From Rhodanobacter sp. UBA5168 (GTDB taxonomy: Bacteria > Pseudomonadota > Gammaproteobacteria > Xanthomonadales > Rhodanobacteraceae): a stretch of 10,716 bases of DNA. Positions 1 to 6,920 of the stretch are shown piece after piece. The notes beneath the pieces were generated by a model. The model worked only from the letters and a program-made list of their open reading frames with translations, was not told where the DNA came from and did not search any database. Each line of letters starts with the position of its first letter. The first letter of the stretch is position 1. Location: contig DHXA01000230.1 of the NCBI GenBank assembly GCA_002413455.1, positions 3,950 through 14,665 of the forward strand. Reading direction: 5' to 3'. A program made the position numbers and the translations under genes.

Positions 1-1130
1 TGCATTTCAATGTCACTGCCAATCTGCGTGACGTGATACCGACCGTACGCGAGGTCATGGCCGTCAATCCGCAGCTACGCATCATTGCGTCGCCATGGAG
101 CGCACCGGCGTGGATGAAGACCAGCGCAAACCTGATTGGCGGGGAGTTGCTGGAGCAGTTCGAAAGCACGTACGCGAACTATCTCGTCAAGTACCTCGAC
201 ACCTACCGCGGCTACGGCATCCCCATCTTCGCCTTGACCTTGCAGAACGAGCCGGGTTTTGTGCCCGTGACCTACCCGGGCATGGAAGTGCCCGCGGCCA
301 CGCGGGCGCGCATCATCGCGCAGTATCTCGGTCCGGCGCTGGCGAGTCGCAAGCCGAGAACGCTCATTCTTGATTGGGACCACAACTGGGACGCGCCGGA
401 GCAACCCTTGAGCGTGTTGGCCGACCCCGATGCTGCGCGCTATATCGATGGCATTGCCTGGCACTGCTACAGCGGCACCCCTTCGGCGCAGAGCCAGGTA
501 CATCGCGCGTATCCCGGGAAGGACGCCTATATCACCGAGTGTTCCGGAGGCGACTGGGCGTCCGCCAAGAAGGGTGAGCTGCTCTGGTTCGCCCGGGACC
601 TGCTGCTCGCCGGAATCAGGCATTGGGCGCGCGGTGTCGTGTACTGGAACCTGGCCCTGGACGAGCAGCATGGACCGCATTTCGGTGGCTGCGACCTCTG
701 CAAGGGAGTGGTCACGATCGACTCGCGCACGGGCGAGGTGAGCCGCAACGATGAATACTATGCGTTCGCGCACTTCAGTCGGTTCGTCCTGCCCGGTGCC
801 GTGCGGGTGGGATCCAGCGAAACCGACAAGGCCATCAACAATGTGGCCTTCAAGAATGCTTCCGGCGGATCGGTCGTTCTGGTGATGGTAAACAGCCATG
901 CGGATGCACGCCGCGTCTCCGTGAGGCAGGACCAGACCCGTTTCCAATATGCGTTGCCACCACAGAGCGTTGCGACTTTCGTGTGGAACCCGGATCAGAC
1001 CGGCAAGGCCGTGGATACGACGAACGCGTCGCTGGTCAGTTCACCGCCAGTCAATGCATCGCCGGTCAAAAAGACGCCCGGCACAACTGCCCCGAGCGAG
1101 GCGAACGGCGAGCGCCAAGTGATCGAGTGA
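1..1130 (+). CDS. GH30-family glycosidase (glucosylceramidase-like), 5' end outside window
   Basis: This is a retaining beta-glycosidase of family GH30, cut by the window edge. The frame is open from base 3, and residues before the GTG at 33 already fit the family, so 33 is not the true start. Visible family signatures, numbered from 33, are the PWSAPAWMK motif (residues 21-29), the acid/base Glu in TLQNEP (E73) and the nucleophile Glu in YITECSGG (E169). A GGCDLCKGVVTID segment and a C-terminal beta-sandwich region follow. The last ~40 residues are rich in Thr, Ser, Pro and Ala and look like a disordered tail. GH30 enzymes cleave glucosylceramide, beta-1,6-glucans or xylans depending on subfamily. 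The substrate cannot be told here, and export cannot be judged without the N-terminus. The NPP-type gene follows 46 bp downstream on the same strand, so cotranscription is likely. Confidence 0.9.
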   Translation, partial: HFNVTANLRDVIPTVREVMAVNPQLRIIASPWSAPAWMKTSANLIGGELLEQFESTYANYLVKYLDTYRGYGIPIFALTLQNEPGFVPVTYPGMEVPAATRARIIAQYLGPALASRKPRTLILDWDHNWDAPEQPLSVLADPDAARYIDGIAWHCYSGTPSAQSQVHRAYPGKDAYITECSGGDWASAKKGELLWFARDLLLAGIRHWARGVVYWNLALDEQHGPHFGGCDLCKGVVTIDSRTGEVSRNDEYYAFAHFSRFVLPGAVRVGSSETDKAINNVAFKNASGGSVVLVMVNSHADARRVSVRQDQTRFQYALPPQSVATFVWNPDQTGKAVDTTNASLVSSPPVNASPVKKTPGTTAPSEANGERQVIE

Positions 1131-1165
1131 TGCAATGTTCCGACCAGCGCCTTTTCTCTGTCGAC

Positions 1166-1169
1166 AGGA
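1166..1169 (+). promoter_or_regulatory. Ribosome binding site deciding the start of the NPP-type gene
   Basis: AGGA lies 7 nt before the ATG at 1177. The alternative in-frame ATG at 1135 has no comparable purine-rich site and would put 14 extra residues in front of a typical signal peptide. The later start is therefore preferred. Confidence 0.55.
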
Positions 1170-1176
1170 TCGCACG

Positions 1177-2547
1177 ATGTGCTCAATCTCCGGTTTGCTT
1201 CGTAACGTCGTGGCCACGCTGTTGTTTGCGAGCAGCGTCTCGCTTCCGCTTTGCGCACGGGCGGCGCCCGCAACGCCGGGGCCGAAGGTCGTGGTCATCA
1301 GTCTGGACGCCTTTGGTGCGGCCAGCCTGCATGAGCCGCTGCTGCCCGCGCCAACGCTCCACGCGCTGATGCAGCGCGGTGTCTATGCGGTTTCCATGCA
1401 GCCGATCAACCCCACCGTCACCTGGCCGAACCACACGGCCATGGTCACCGGCGTCAACGCGAGCCTGCATCACGTGCTGGTCAACGGGCTGATCGTCAAC
1501 CAACGCACCGCCACGCTGCCGATGATCGACATGGGGGCCCCGAAGTCCCAACTGGTCGCCGTCCCCACCGTGTACGACGCCGCGCACCGGGCGGGTCTCA
1601 CGACCGCGCAAGTGGACTGGGTCGCCATCGAAGGCGCACAGACCATCGACTGGCAATTCGCCGAACACCCCGTTCCCGGCGGCGCCATCGAGCGGGATCT
1701 CGTGCAGCAAGGCGTCGTCACCGATGACCAGCTCGTGCATTTCGGCGTGCCATCCCAGGCGTGGCGCGATCGCATCTACACCCGCGCGGCTGTCGACATC
1801 ATCCAGCAGCATCACCCCGACCTGCTGTTGCTGCATCTGCTGGCGCTCGACAGCATCGAGCACGAGACGGGCTTCGGCAACGACGCGGGGCGCAACACCA
1901 TCGCCTTTCTCGATGACCGCGTAAAGGATGTCATCGACGCGGTGCGCGCGGCTGGCGACCTTGAACGCACGACCTTCATCATCGTCTCCGACCACGGCCA
2001 GCAGAGCGTTCATCAGCTATTGCACCCCAATGTCCTGCTCAAGCAGGCCGGCTTGCAGGCGGGCTCTGCGAGCCATCCCAGCTTCTGCGTACCGGATGAT
2101 GGTTTCGCCCTGGTCTTTCAGCAGCACGCCACGGAGGCTTCGACAAAGGCATTGAAGTCGCTCTTCGCGGGCACGCCCGGCATCCGCTCTGTACTGACAC
2201 CCGCAGAAGCGGCGAAGGAAGGCTGGCCTGTGCCGGCACAGAGCGATCAATCGCCGGACCTGCTGCTCTACGCCGCAGACGGCTACGCCTTCAAGAAGGG
2301 CGACAGCGGAGACTATGCGACACCGACCACGGAAATCGGTGCCCACGGCTATCCCAATTCCGACCCGCTCATGCAGGGCATCTTCATTGCGGCAGGCTTC
2401 GGCATTCAGCCCAAGGGTGAAATCCCGGCCTTTCCCAATCTCGACATCGCGCCGACGATCGCGCAGCTCCTGCACGTTTCCCTCGGCACGATCCAGGGCA
2501 AGCCGCTGACGGACATTCTGGAATCGCCCGGCCGCGTGGCCGAATAG
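1177..2547 (+). CDS. Secreted alkaline-phosphatase-superfamily protein, nucleotide pyrophosphatase/phosphodiesterase (NPP) type
   Basis: A 456-residue exported hydrolase of the type I phosphodiesterase/NPP family, which uses two zinc ions and a Thr nucleophile to cleave phosphodiester or pyrophosphate bonds. From the ATG at 1177, residues 1 to about 29 form a signal peptide ending ARA, followed by mature APATPG. The metal and catalytic set is recognisable: D44 in VVISLDAFG, the likely nucleophile T82 in TWPNH, D225 and H229 in LDSIEH, D272-H273 in VSDHG and H390 in AHGYPNSD. Length and motif order fit a complete, active enzyme. It acts in the periplasm or outside the cell, releasing phosphate or nucleotides. 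Substrate class (nucleotide, phospholipid head group, other) is not determined. It sits 46 bp after the GH30 gene and probably shares its transcript. Confidence 0.88.
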   Translation: MCSISGLLRNVVATLLFASSVSLPLCARAAPATPGPKVVVISLDAFGAASLHEPLLPAPTLHALMQRGVYAVSMQPINPTVTWPNHTAMVTGVNASLHHVLVNGLIVNQRTATLPMIDMGAPKSQLVAVPTVYDAAHRAGLTTAQVDWVAIEGAQTIDWQFAEHPVPGGAIERDLVQQGVVTDDQLVHFGVPSQAWRDRIYTRAAVDIIQQHHPDLLLLHLLALDSIEHETGFGNDAGRNTIAFLDDRVKDVIDAVRAAGDLERTTFIIVSDHGQQSVHQLLHPNVLLKQAGLQAGSASHPSFCVPDDGFALVFQQHATEASTKALKSLFAGTPGIRSVLTPAEAAKEGWPVPAQSDQSPDLLLYAADGYAFKKGDSGDYATPTTEIGAHGYPNSDPLMQGIFIAAGFGIQPKGEIPAFPNLDIAPTIAQLLHVSLGTIQGKPLTDILESPGRVAE

Positions 2548-2585
2548 CAGGTCCGACACCAGGTGATCTTGAGGTCGGGCCATGC

Positions 2586-2613
2586 GCGCCAGCCGCGTTC
2601 GTTGCCCTGGCGC
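2586..2613 (+). terminator. Candidate stem-loop downstream of the NPP-type gene
   Basis: A perfect 7-bp inverted repeat, GCGCCAG (2586-2592) and CTGGCGC (2607-2613), has a 14-nt loop. Just upstream is a weaker 8-bp stem with one wobble pair (2550-2557 with 2574-2581). Neither is followed by a T tract, so an intrinsic terminator is not shown. They could be factor-assisted termination or transcript-end structures. The rest of the 157-bp gap before the next gene holds nothing recognised. Confidence 0.25.
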
Positions 2614-2704
2614 CTGACGATCGGATCGGCCGCATCGTGGCGACCAGCGTCTCGGTCCGGTGTTAAAGTCGCGGGCTCGATGTCAATGCAGAGCGGGCGG
2701 CGTG

Positions 2705-3643
2705 ATGATTGATTCCCCCTATCCGATCGGCACACCCGGACGTCCCTGGGGTGCTGAGGAAGTCGCGACCTGGCTGTCACGACAGACCGTGCAGCGCAGC
2801 TACGCAGCGGACGTGCTGCGTGTGATCGACACCCTGCGTGCACGCTTCGACGTGTCTGAGTACGGCAGAGTGGATTACGCCCCCGACAGCTACCCGCTGT
2901 TCGCGGTCAGAAGCCGCCACTGGCGCGACGATCTGCCCTGTGTGCTGGTGACCGGCGGCGTGCACGGCTATGAAACCAGTGGCGTGCGCGGGGCGCTGCA
3001 TTTTGTCGAGTGGCATGCGTCGAACTATGAAGGCCGGGCCAACCTGATCGTGGTGCCTTGCGTGAGCCCCTGGGCCTACGAGCGCATTCACCGCTGGAAC
3101 GCGGCTGCGCTCGACCCCAACCGCTCGTTCCGCGACGACAGCCCGGCTCAGGAATCGGCGGCGCTCATGCGCCTGGTCGCGCCGATTCGCGATCGCGTGC
3201 TGATGCATATCGACCTGCATGAAACCACCGACAGCGACGAGTCCGAATTCCGCCCGGCGCTGGCCTCCCGCGATGGCGTGGCGTATGAGCCCGGTGAAAT
3301 CCCCGACGGTTTCTACCTGGTCGATGACAGCGCGCATCCGCAACCGGCGTTCCAGCAGGCGGTGATCGCGGCGGTGGCGAAGGTCACACACATTGCGCCG
3401 GCCGACGCCGGGGGCAGGATCATCGGTTCGCCGACGGTGGCGCCAGGTGTCATCGAGTACGCGTTCACGCGGCTCGGCCTCTGCGCGGGCATCACCCACG
3501 CACCGTACAAGACCACCACCGAGGTCTATCCCGACAGCCCGCGGGCGACGCCCGAGCAATGCAACGCCGCGCAGGTGGCGGCGGTGTGTGCGGCGATCGA
3601 TTTCGCGCTGGCGCATCCTGCGAAGGCTTCGGTCGAGCGGTAA
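2705..3643 (+). CDS. M14-family zinc carboxypeptidase-like protein
   Basis: A 312-residue protein of the M14 metallocarboxypeptidase fold, which hydrolyses C-terminal amino acids or amide bonds of peptides with one zinc ion. The zinc ligands are visible as HxxE in GGVHGYETSG (H87, E90) and H172 in HIDLHET. The DPNR motif (N139-R140) matches the substrate-carboxylate-binding Asn-Arg pair, and E273 in TTTEVYPDSP is the likely catalytic Glu. The ATG at 2705 is chosen. A GTG one codon upstream (2702) and another at 2660 are also in frame, and none has a strong ribosome site. No signal peptide is seen, so a cytoplasmic peptidase is likely, but its substrate is unknown. It converges on the reverse-strand EEP gene. 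The 102 bp between them (3644-3745) contain only a very tight palindrome near 3694-3705. Confidence 0.85.
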   Translation: MIDSPYPIGTPGRPWGAEEVATWLSRQTVQRSYAADVLRVIDTLRARFDVSEYGRVDYAPDSYPLFAVRSRHWRDDLPCVLVTGGVHGYETSGVRGALHFVEWHASNYEGRANLIVVPCVSPWAYERIHRWNAAALDPNRSFRDDSPAQESAALMRLVAPIRDRVLMHIDLHETTDSDESEFRPALASRDGVAYEPGEIPDGFYLVDDSAHPQPAFQQAVIAAVAKVTHIAPADAGGRIIGSPTVAPGVIEYAFTRLGLCAGITHAPYKTTTEVYPDSPRATPEQCNAAQVAAVCAAIDFALAHPAKASVER

Positions 3644-3745
3644 CGCCGCAGTTGCAGAAAACGCGATGGTGATGGCCGGCCGTCGATCACCGCCTCGGTG
3701 CCGAGCTCGACTGCCGTGCGGCGATGGCCCGCTGATTTCCCGGGC

Positions 3746-4609
3746 TCACTTCTCGGGTGGGGCCGCGGCATCCCAGGTGAGCTCGGCGCTCACCGGGAAA
3801 TGATCCGATGGATAACGGCCCTCATGGCTGGTGGTGACGGTGTGCACGGCGGTGGCGTGGAAGCCGCGGTAGAGGATCCAGTCGATGCGACGGTTTGGCT
3901 TGCCGGTGAAGTTGTGGAAGGTGGCTTCCGGACCGCTGTGCGTGCCGGCGCTGATCCGCGCATCCTGCAGCCCACGCGTGAGCAGGGCATGCGCCGGGCT
4001 GTCGGGCGTGGTGTTGAAATCGCCGGTGAGCACGAACGGCAGGTTCGCCGGCAACGCCTCGAGGCGGCCGGCGATTTCCTGCGCGGCGCGGGTGCGCGCC
4101 GGCTCGTCCTGGTCGCGATAGGGGAAGTGGGTGTTGTAGTAGTAGAAGCGGCGGCCGCCGGCCTTCACTTCGAACAACGCCCAGGTGACCATGCGCGGAA
4201 GCGGATGTCCCCAGGAAATGCTGCCGGGTTTGTCCGGCGTGTCGGACAACCAGAAGTTGCCCGATTCCACCAGCCGCAGCCGGTCGGTGCGGTAGAACAC
4301 GCCCATGTGCTCGTCGCGGTCGTCGCCGTAGCGGCCAAGCCCGAACCAGGTGTAGTGCGGCAGCTTGCCGACCAGGTAGTCGCCCTGCAGCTTGTACAGC
4401 TCCTGCGTGCCCAGCACGTCCGGATGCTGTTCGCGGATCGTGCGCACCATCAGGTCGCGGCGCTGTTCCCAGCGGTTCGCGCCATCGTCCGGGCTGGGGT
4501 AACGCACGTTGAAGCTCATCACGCGCAGTGCCGGCAGCGCCAGCGTGGCGCCGGAGAGGCCGAACATGGCGAACGCGATGGCGGTCAGCAGCAGACGGGA
4601 GGGGCGCAT
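3746..4609 (-). CDS. Secreted endonuclease/exonuclease/phosphatase (EEP) family protein
   Basis: A 287-residue exported protein of the DNase I-like EEP superfamily, whose members cleave phosphodiesters or phosphomonoesters with a divalent metal. The first ~25 residues form a signal peptide (ATLALPA). The canonical set is present: N34 in MSFNVRY, E70 in LGTQELY, N159 and H161 in YYNTHFPY, D197 and N199 in LTGDFNTTP, D243 in RRIDWILY and D269-H270 in PSDHFPV. It looks intact. The frame stays open upstream to 5026, but that extension is the out-of-frame antecedent of the disrupted neighbour. The ATG at 4609 begins the signal peptide and has GGAG 8 nt before it. The gene starts 67 bp after the sialidase-like remnant ends, so it was probably the last gene of that operon. 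The insertion upstream may be polar on it. Nuclease, sugar-phosphatase and phospholipase activities are all possible. Confidence 0.88.
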   Translation of the reverse strand: MRPSRLLLTAIAFAMFGLSGATLALPALRVMSFNVRYPSPDDGANRWEQRRDLMVRTIREQHPDVLGTQELYKLQGDYLVGKLPHYTWFGLGRYGDDRDEHMGVFYRTDRLRLVESGNFWLSDTPDKPGSISWGHPLPRMVTWALFEVKAGGRRFYYYNTHFPYRDQDEPARTRAAQEIAGRLEALPANLPFVLTGDFNTTPDSPAHALLTRGLQDARISAGTHSGPEATFHNFTGKPNRRIDWILYRGFHATAVHTVTTSHEGRYPSDHFPVSAELTWDAAAPPEK

Positions 4610-4617
4610 GGCACTGG

Positions 4618-4621
4618 CTCC
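4618..4621 (-). promoter_or_regulatory. Ribosome binding site of the EEP gene
   Basis: On the reverse strand GGAG stands 8 nt before the ATG at 4609. It supports that start over any start in the longer open frame reaching 5026. Confidence 0.5.
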
Positions 4622-4676
4622 AGTGGTGGGGCAATCACTCGGCGCATCAGCATGGCCGACATGGATGACGGTTGCA

Positions 4677-5030
4677 TCAAGGCGCGGTGACAGGATGGCC
4701 CGCGTTCGCCGCCCCACCGTCCAGCTGCAGATAATCGATGTCGAGCACGCGCGCGCCACCGTCGATGTCGATCCGGTTGAAGCCGCGCAGCAGCGGGGCG
4801 CGAACCTCGGCGATGGACCAGTCCGGACCGTCCTTGCGGACCTGGATGGATGCCACGGCTGCGCCGTTGACCTTGATGCGCGGCTGGGCCGGCAGGCCGA
4901 GATCGGCGAAGCGCACGCGCAGCGTGCCGACCTCTTGCGCCGGCACGTGGACGTCGAAGCGCAGGCGTCCGTCTGTGCCACCGGCGAGGCGCGCCTTGTA
5001 GCCGTTGGATGCCTTGGTGTCGGCAATCAT
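4677..5030 (-). pseudogene. 3' remnant of sialidase-like gene: C-terminal part of a CBM35/CBM6-type domain
   Basis: This is the downstream piece of the gene interrupted by the mobile element. It encodes most of a carbohydrate-binding beta-sandwich, beginning at MIADTKASNGYKA and ending with DIDYLQLDGG and a short tail. The missing first strand (RYEAEDAALRSAV) lies across the element at about 8113-8165. Joining the two across one copy of ATCAT gives the classic opening of CBM35/CBM6 domains, in frame. An apparent ORF continues to 5099, but its first residues come from the element's terminal repeats and are artefactual. The fragment has no start or ribosome site of its own and is unlikely to be made. 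Confidence 0.85.
5026..5030. repeat. Left copy of the 5-bp target-site duplication
   Basis: ATCAT directly abuts the left end (TGCA) of the mobile element and is repeated at 8109-8113. Because an A precedes it and the right element end finishes in A, a 6-bp reading (AATCAT) is possible. Aligning the TGCA termini favours 5 bp. Confidence 0.85.
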
Positions 5031-5234
5031 TGCAAAACGCCAGCCATCTGGCCACCTTCGCCACAGCAACTGACCAGCTTCGCCAGCGAAACTGACCACG
5101 GGCGACGGCCACGCTGCCCATCATCGCCATCGCGTTGCCCATTCCTGACATCGAGCCTGACCACCACCGCCAGTGGAACTGGCTAGGCTCGCCAGCAGTG
5201 GAAGTGGACCGGCCGACTTCGGCGGAAGCGGACA
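5031..5234 (-). repeat. Left-end array of about nine degenerate 22-bp sites
   Basis: Read on the reverse strand, each unit follows GGTCAGNNNNNNTGGCGA plus about 4 nt. Unit borders are approximately 5031-5053, 5054-5075, 5076-5097, 5098-5118, 5119-5140, 5141-5162, 5163-5184, 5185-5210 and 5211-5234. The second and third are closest to consensus, the fourth and ninth most degenerate, and the eighth carries about 4 extra bases. The head-to-tail 22-bp step, two helical turns, fits cooperative binding of a transposase. The unit at 5054-5075 shares 18 consecutive bases with the right-end unit at 8041-8062. Confidence 0.8.
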
Positions 5235-5527
5235 TTGCCCATACTGTTGTGGGTGAGTTGTGCGCACCATTCGGCAACCAGATCAATCCCGGTATCGGTT
5301 GCCATCGGTGAGGACTCGATACCGAGCAGCAAGAGTCGGTATTGCACCAGCAGCTTCCCACACTTTCCTATCTGCGCAGTCGTCAGTTTTTGCAAGATGA
5401 GCCCCAAATATGACGGTGCACGTGTGCCGATTTTCGCGTGAGAACGGCACTTGCGGCGGGTGACTTGCACAGATGAACAGGGAAGATCAAGATTCGAGGC
5501 AGATATGGGGATGACAAAGGGGATGTC
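5235..5527 (+). promoter_or_regulatory. Noncoding leader upstream of the Rhs-core gene
   Basis: No convincing gene lies between the left-end array and the Rhs-core start, so the cargo promoter is expected here. Visible structure: CGGTATCG (5290-5297) and CGATACCG (5317-5324) form an 8-bp inverted repeat with a 19-nt spacer. A third near-copy, CGGTATTG (5337-5344), could pair with the middle arm instead. GTGCCG and CGGCAC near 5424-5446 form a further short inverted repeat. I could not place a good sigma-70 promoter. The purine run AAAGGGGA (5516-5523) is the ribosome site for the ATG at 5528. Confidence 0.35.
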
Positions 5528-6487
5528 ATGAAAAAGGGATTGTCTGGCCTGGTCTTGGGCCTCGTAGTAGCCATGACTGGTCTCAGTCACGCGGGACAGG
5601 TGACTTACGTCTACACAGACCCTCAAGGCACGCCACTCGCCGAAGCAGACGCCTCAGGCAACATCACTGCCAAGTTTGATTACTCACCTTACGGCACTGC
5701 TGTAGCTTCGATGAGCCCCGCACCGAATGGGCCAGGCTATACAGGACATGTCAACGACCCTGATACCGGTCTTGTCTACATGCAAGCCAGGTACTACGAC
5801 CCTGTTTCAGCACGCTTCCTCAGTGTTGATCCCAAAGCCCCCGCTGCCGGCAACGGTTTCAATTTCAATCGGTATTCCTACGCCAACAACAATCCCATCA
5901 ACAACATCGATCCGGATGGGAGGGATTGCACAAGAAACGGGGACTCGGTGACTTGCGTGCCGACGATGAATGGCAAGCCCCTGACACAGCTTCCCTCCTT
6001 CACCCTGCCTGCTACGAAGAATTGGCCGGCGACGATGAATTCTTCTTCAACAGGACATCACGAGTACATCTACTCAAACCCAATCGGTGGCAAGTCTGCA
6101 GCCAGCGTTGCGCAATCTGATGCGAACGATCCGACGCCCAACGACAATGACCGGCCAGGAACGCCGCAGGGGACATCCAACAGTGCAGCACCTTCAACGG
6201 GACCGCGTTCGGTTCTTGCTGCTATTTCCGCAAAAGTTGGATTGGGTGATAGCCAGGTTACGACCTACACATTCAAAGACACCAAAGGCAGTCTTTGGAC
6301 GGTCAACATGACCCAAGACTCACACACCCTATCCCCTGGATATGTGCTTCGTGGTGTGAGCCAGGGTGACAACATCAGCTACGGCGAAGGAACGGCATTG
6401 AAGCAAAATCTCGGTCAGATCTCCGAGGCCTTGATGAACGATGCCTTCGATGGCCAGAACCAAAAGAACATCGACGAGGCACACTGA
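5528..6487 (+). CDS. Short Sec-exported RHS repeat-associated core protein with unknown C-terminal domain
   Basis: A 319-residue protein. Residues 1-22 are a signal peptide (MKKGLSGLV ... SHA). Residues ~24-131 are one RHS repeat-associated core, with YVYTDPQGTPLAEAD, FDYSPYGTAV, YTGHVNDPDTGLVYMQARYY, RFLSVDP and NRYSYANNNPINNIDPDG. In large Rhs proteins this core ends at a DPxG motif (DPDG, 128-131), after which a variable toxin tip begins. Here the tip would be residues 132-319: a Pro/Asn/Ser-rich stretch, then a segment from about 226 (RSVLAAISAKVG) with beta-like TYTFKDTKGSLWTVN. I do not recognise its activity. Full Rhs proteins exceed 1,000 residues and enclose the tip in a YD-repeat shell. 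This one lacks the shell and uses Sec export instead. The stop overlaps closely with the next start (2 nt), indicating coupling. Toxin function is inferred only. Confidence 0.85.
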   Translation: MKKGLSGLVLGLVVAMTGLSHAGQVTYVYTDPQGTPLAEADASGNITAKFDYSPYGTAVASMSPAPNGPGYTGHVNDPDTGLVYMQARYYDPVSARFLSVDPKAPAAGNGFNFNRYSYANNNPINNIDPDGRDCTRNGDSVTCVPTMNGKPLTQLPSFTLPATKNWPATMNSSSTGHHEYIYSNPIGGKSAASVAQSDANDPTPNDNDRPGTPQGTSNSAAPSTGPRSVLAAISAKVGLGDSQVTTYTFKDTKGSLWTVNMTQDSHTLSPGYVLRGVSQGDNISYGEGTALKQNLGQISEALMNDAFDGQNQKNIDEAH

Positions 6488-6489
6488 GC

Positions 6490-6912
6490 ATGCGTTCAAT
6501 TTTGCTAGGTGGTCTCATTGCCCCGCTGGCCGCACCACTTATTTTCTTCCTAGGCACACTTGCCACCAGCGTCGCCCACGATGGAGCGGCTGTTGGCTTG
6601 CATGACTGGCAGGCAGCATTGATTGCAGCCGCTGTCTTTGTTTTGCCAGTTAGCTATCTGGTGACTTGGATTGTCGGTGTTCCTTTCATCTTGTGGCTCA
6701 AGGCACGTGCACGGCTCACCACCGTGAGCGTGTGTGTTGGGGCCATCATTCTTGGTGCCATCAGCGCATGGGTTTATCAGTGGATTGGAAAGGCTGTGCC
6801 CTTGCAGGCCGAGCACTTGGCAATCGGTGGTTTGCTTGGAGCGGGGCTCGCTTTTTGCGTCGCCATCGCTTTTTGTGCGGTAGTTGGAACCCCATCTCAA
6901 AAGTCTGTTTGA
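6490..6912 (+). CDS. Four-helix inner-membrane protein, candidate partner/immunity protein of the Rhs-core protein
   Basis: A 140-residue hydrophobic protein with four predicted membrane helices at about residues 5-27, 42-70, 77-97 and 109-132. A short basic loop (KARARL, 71-76) separates helices 2 and 3. I recognise no family. It starts 2 nt after the Rhs-core stop, the position where immunity genes usually sit behind Rhs toxin genes, and ends 8 nt before the transglutaminase-like start. By inference it may protect against, anchor or help export its exported neighbour. Multi-pass immunity proteins are known for toxins acting on membranes or in the periplasm, but nothing in the sequence proves this role. 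Other overlapping frames here lack signatures. Confidence 0.75.
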   Translation: MRSILLGGLIAPLAAPLIFFLGTLATSVAHDGAAVGLHDWQAALIAAAVFVLPVSYLVTWIVGVPFILWLKARARLTTVSVCVGAIILGAISAWVYQWIGKAVPLQAEHLAIGGLLGAGLAFCVAIAFCAVVGTPSQKSV

Positions 6913-6920
6913 GCGTCCTG

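Noticed and set aside
75..947. Long reverse-strand open frame opposite the GH30 gene
   Set aside because: It is a shadow in GC-rich coding sequence. The forward strand carries clear GH30 catalytic motifs.
2661..2669. Extended -10-like sequence TGTTAAAGT before the M14 gene
   Set aside because: Placement relative to the start is plausible, but no -35-like hexamer is found at the right distance, so it is not called a promoter.
3694..3705. Palindrome CTCGGTGCCGAG between the convergent genes
   Set aside because: A 5-bp stem with a 2-nt loop and no T tract is too tight to call a terminator.
3746..5026. Longer 426-residue version of the EEP protein
   Set aside because: The added N-terminus is the wrong frame of the carbohydrate-binding domain, rich in Arg, Ser and Thr, and would bury a good signal peptide. 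The start at 4609 has a proper ribosome site.
4677..5099. Apparent 140-residue protein starting MVSFAGEAGQLLW
   Set aside because: Its first ~23 residues are translated terminal repeats of the transposon. Only the part from 5030 downward belongs to the host gene.
5031..5234. CRISPR-like interpretation of the left-end repeats
   Set aside because: Units abut with no spacers, are degenerate, and recur in inverted orientation at the other element end, which fits transposase binding sites.
5183..5626. A 147-codon reverse-strand open frame across the cargo leader
   Set aside because: It runs antisense through the Rhs-core signal peptide and into the terminal repeat array, has no recognisable domain and is probably chance.
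6666..6920. N-terminal extension of the transglutaminase-like protein
   Set aside because: It overlaps the four-helix membrane gene in another frame and lacks homology-like features. A signal peptide begins at 6921.
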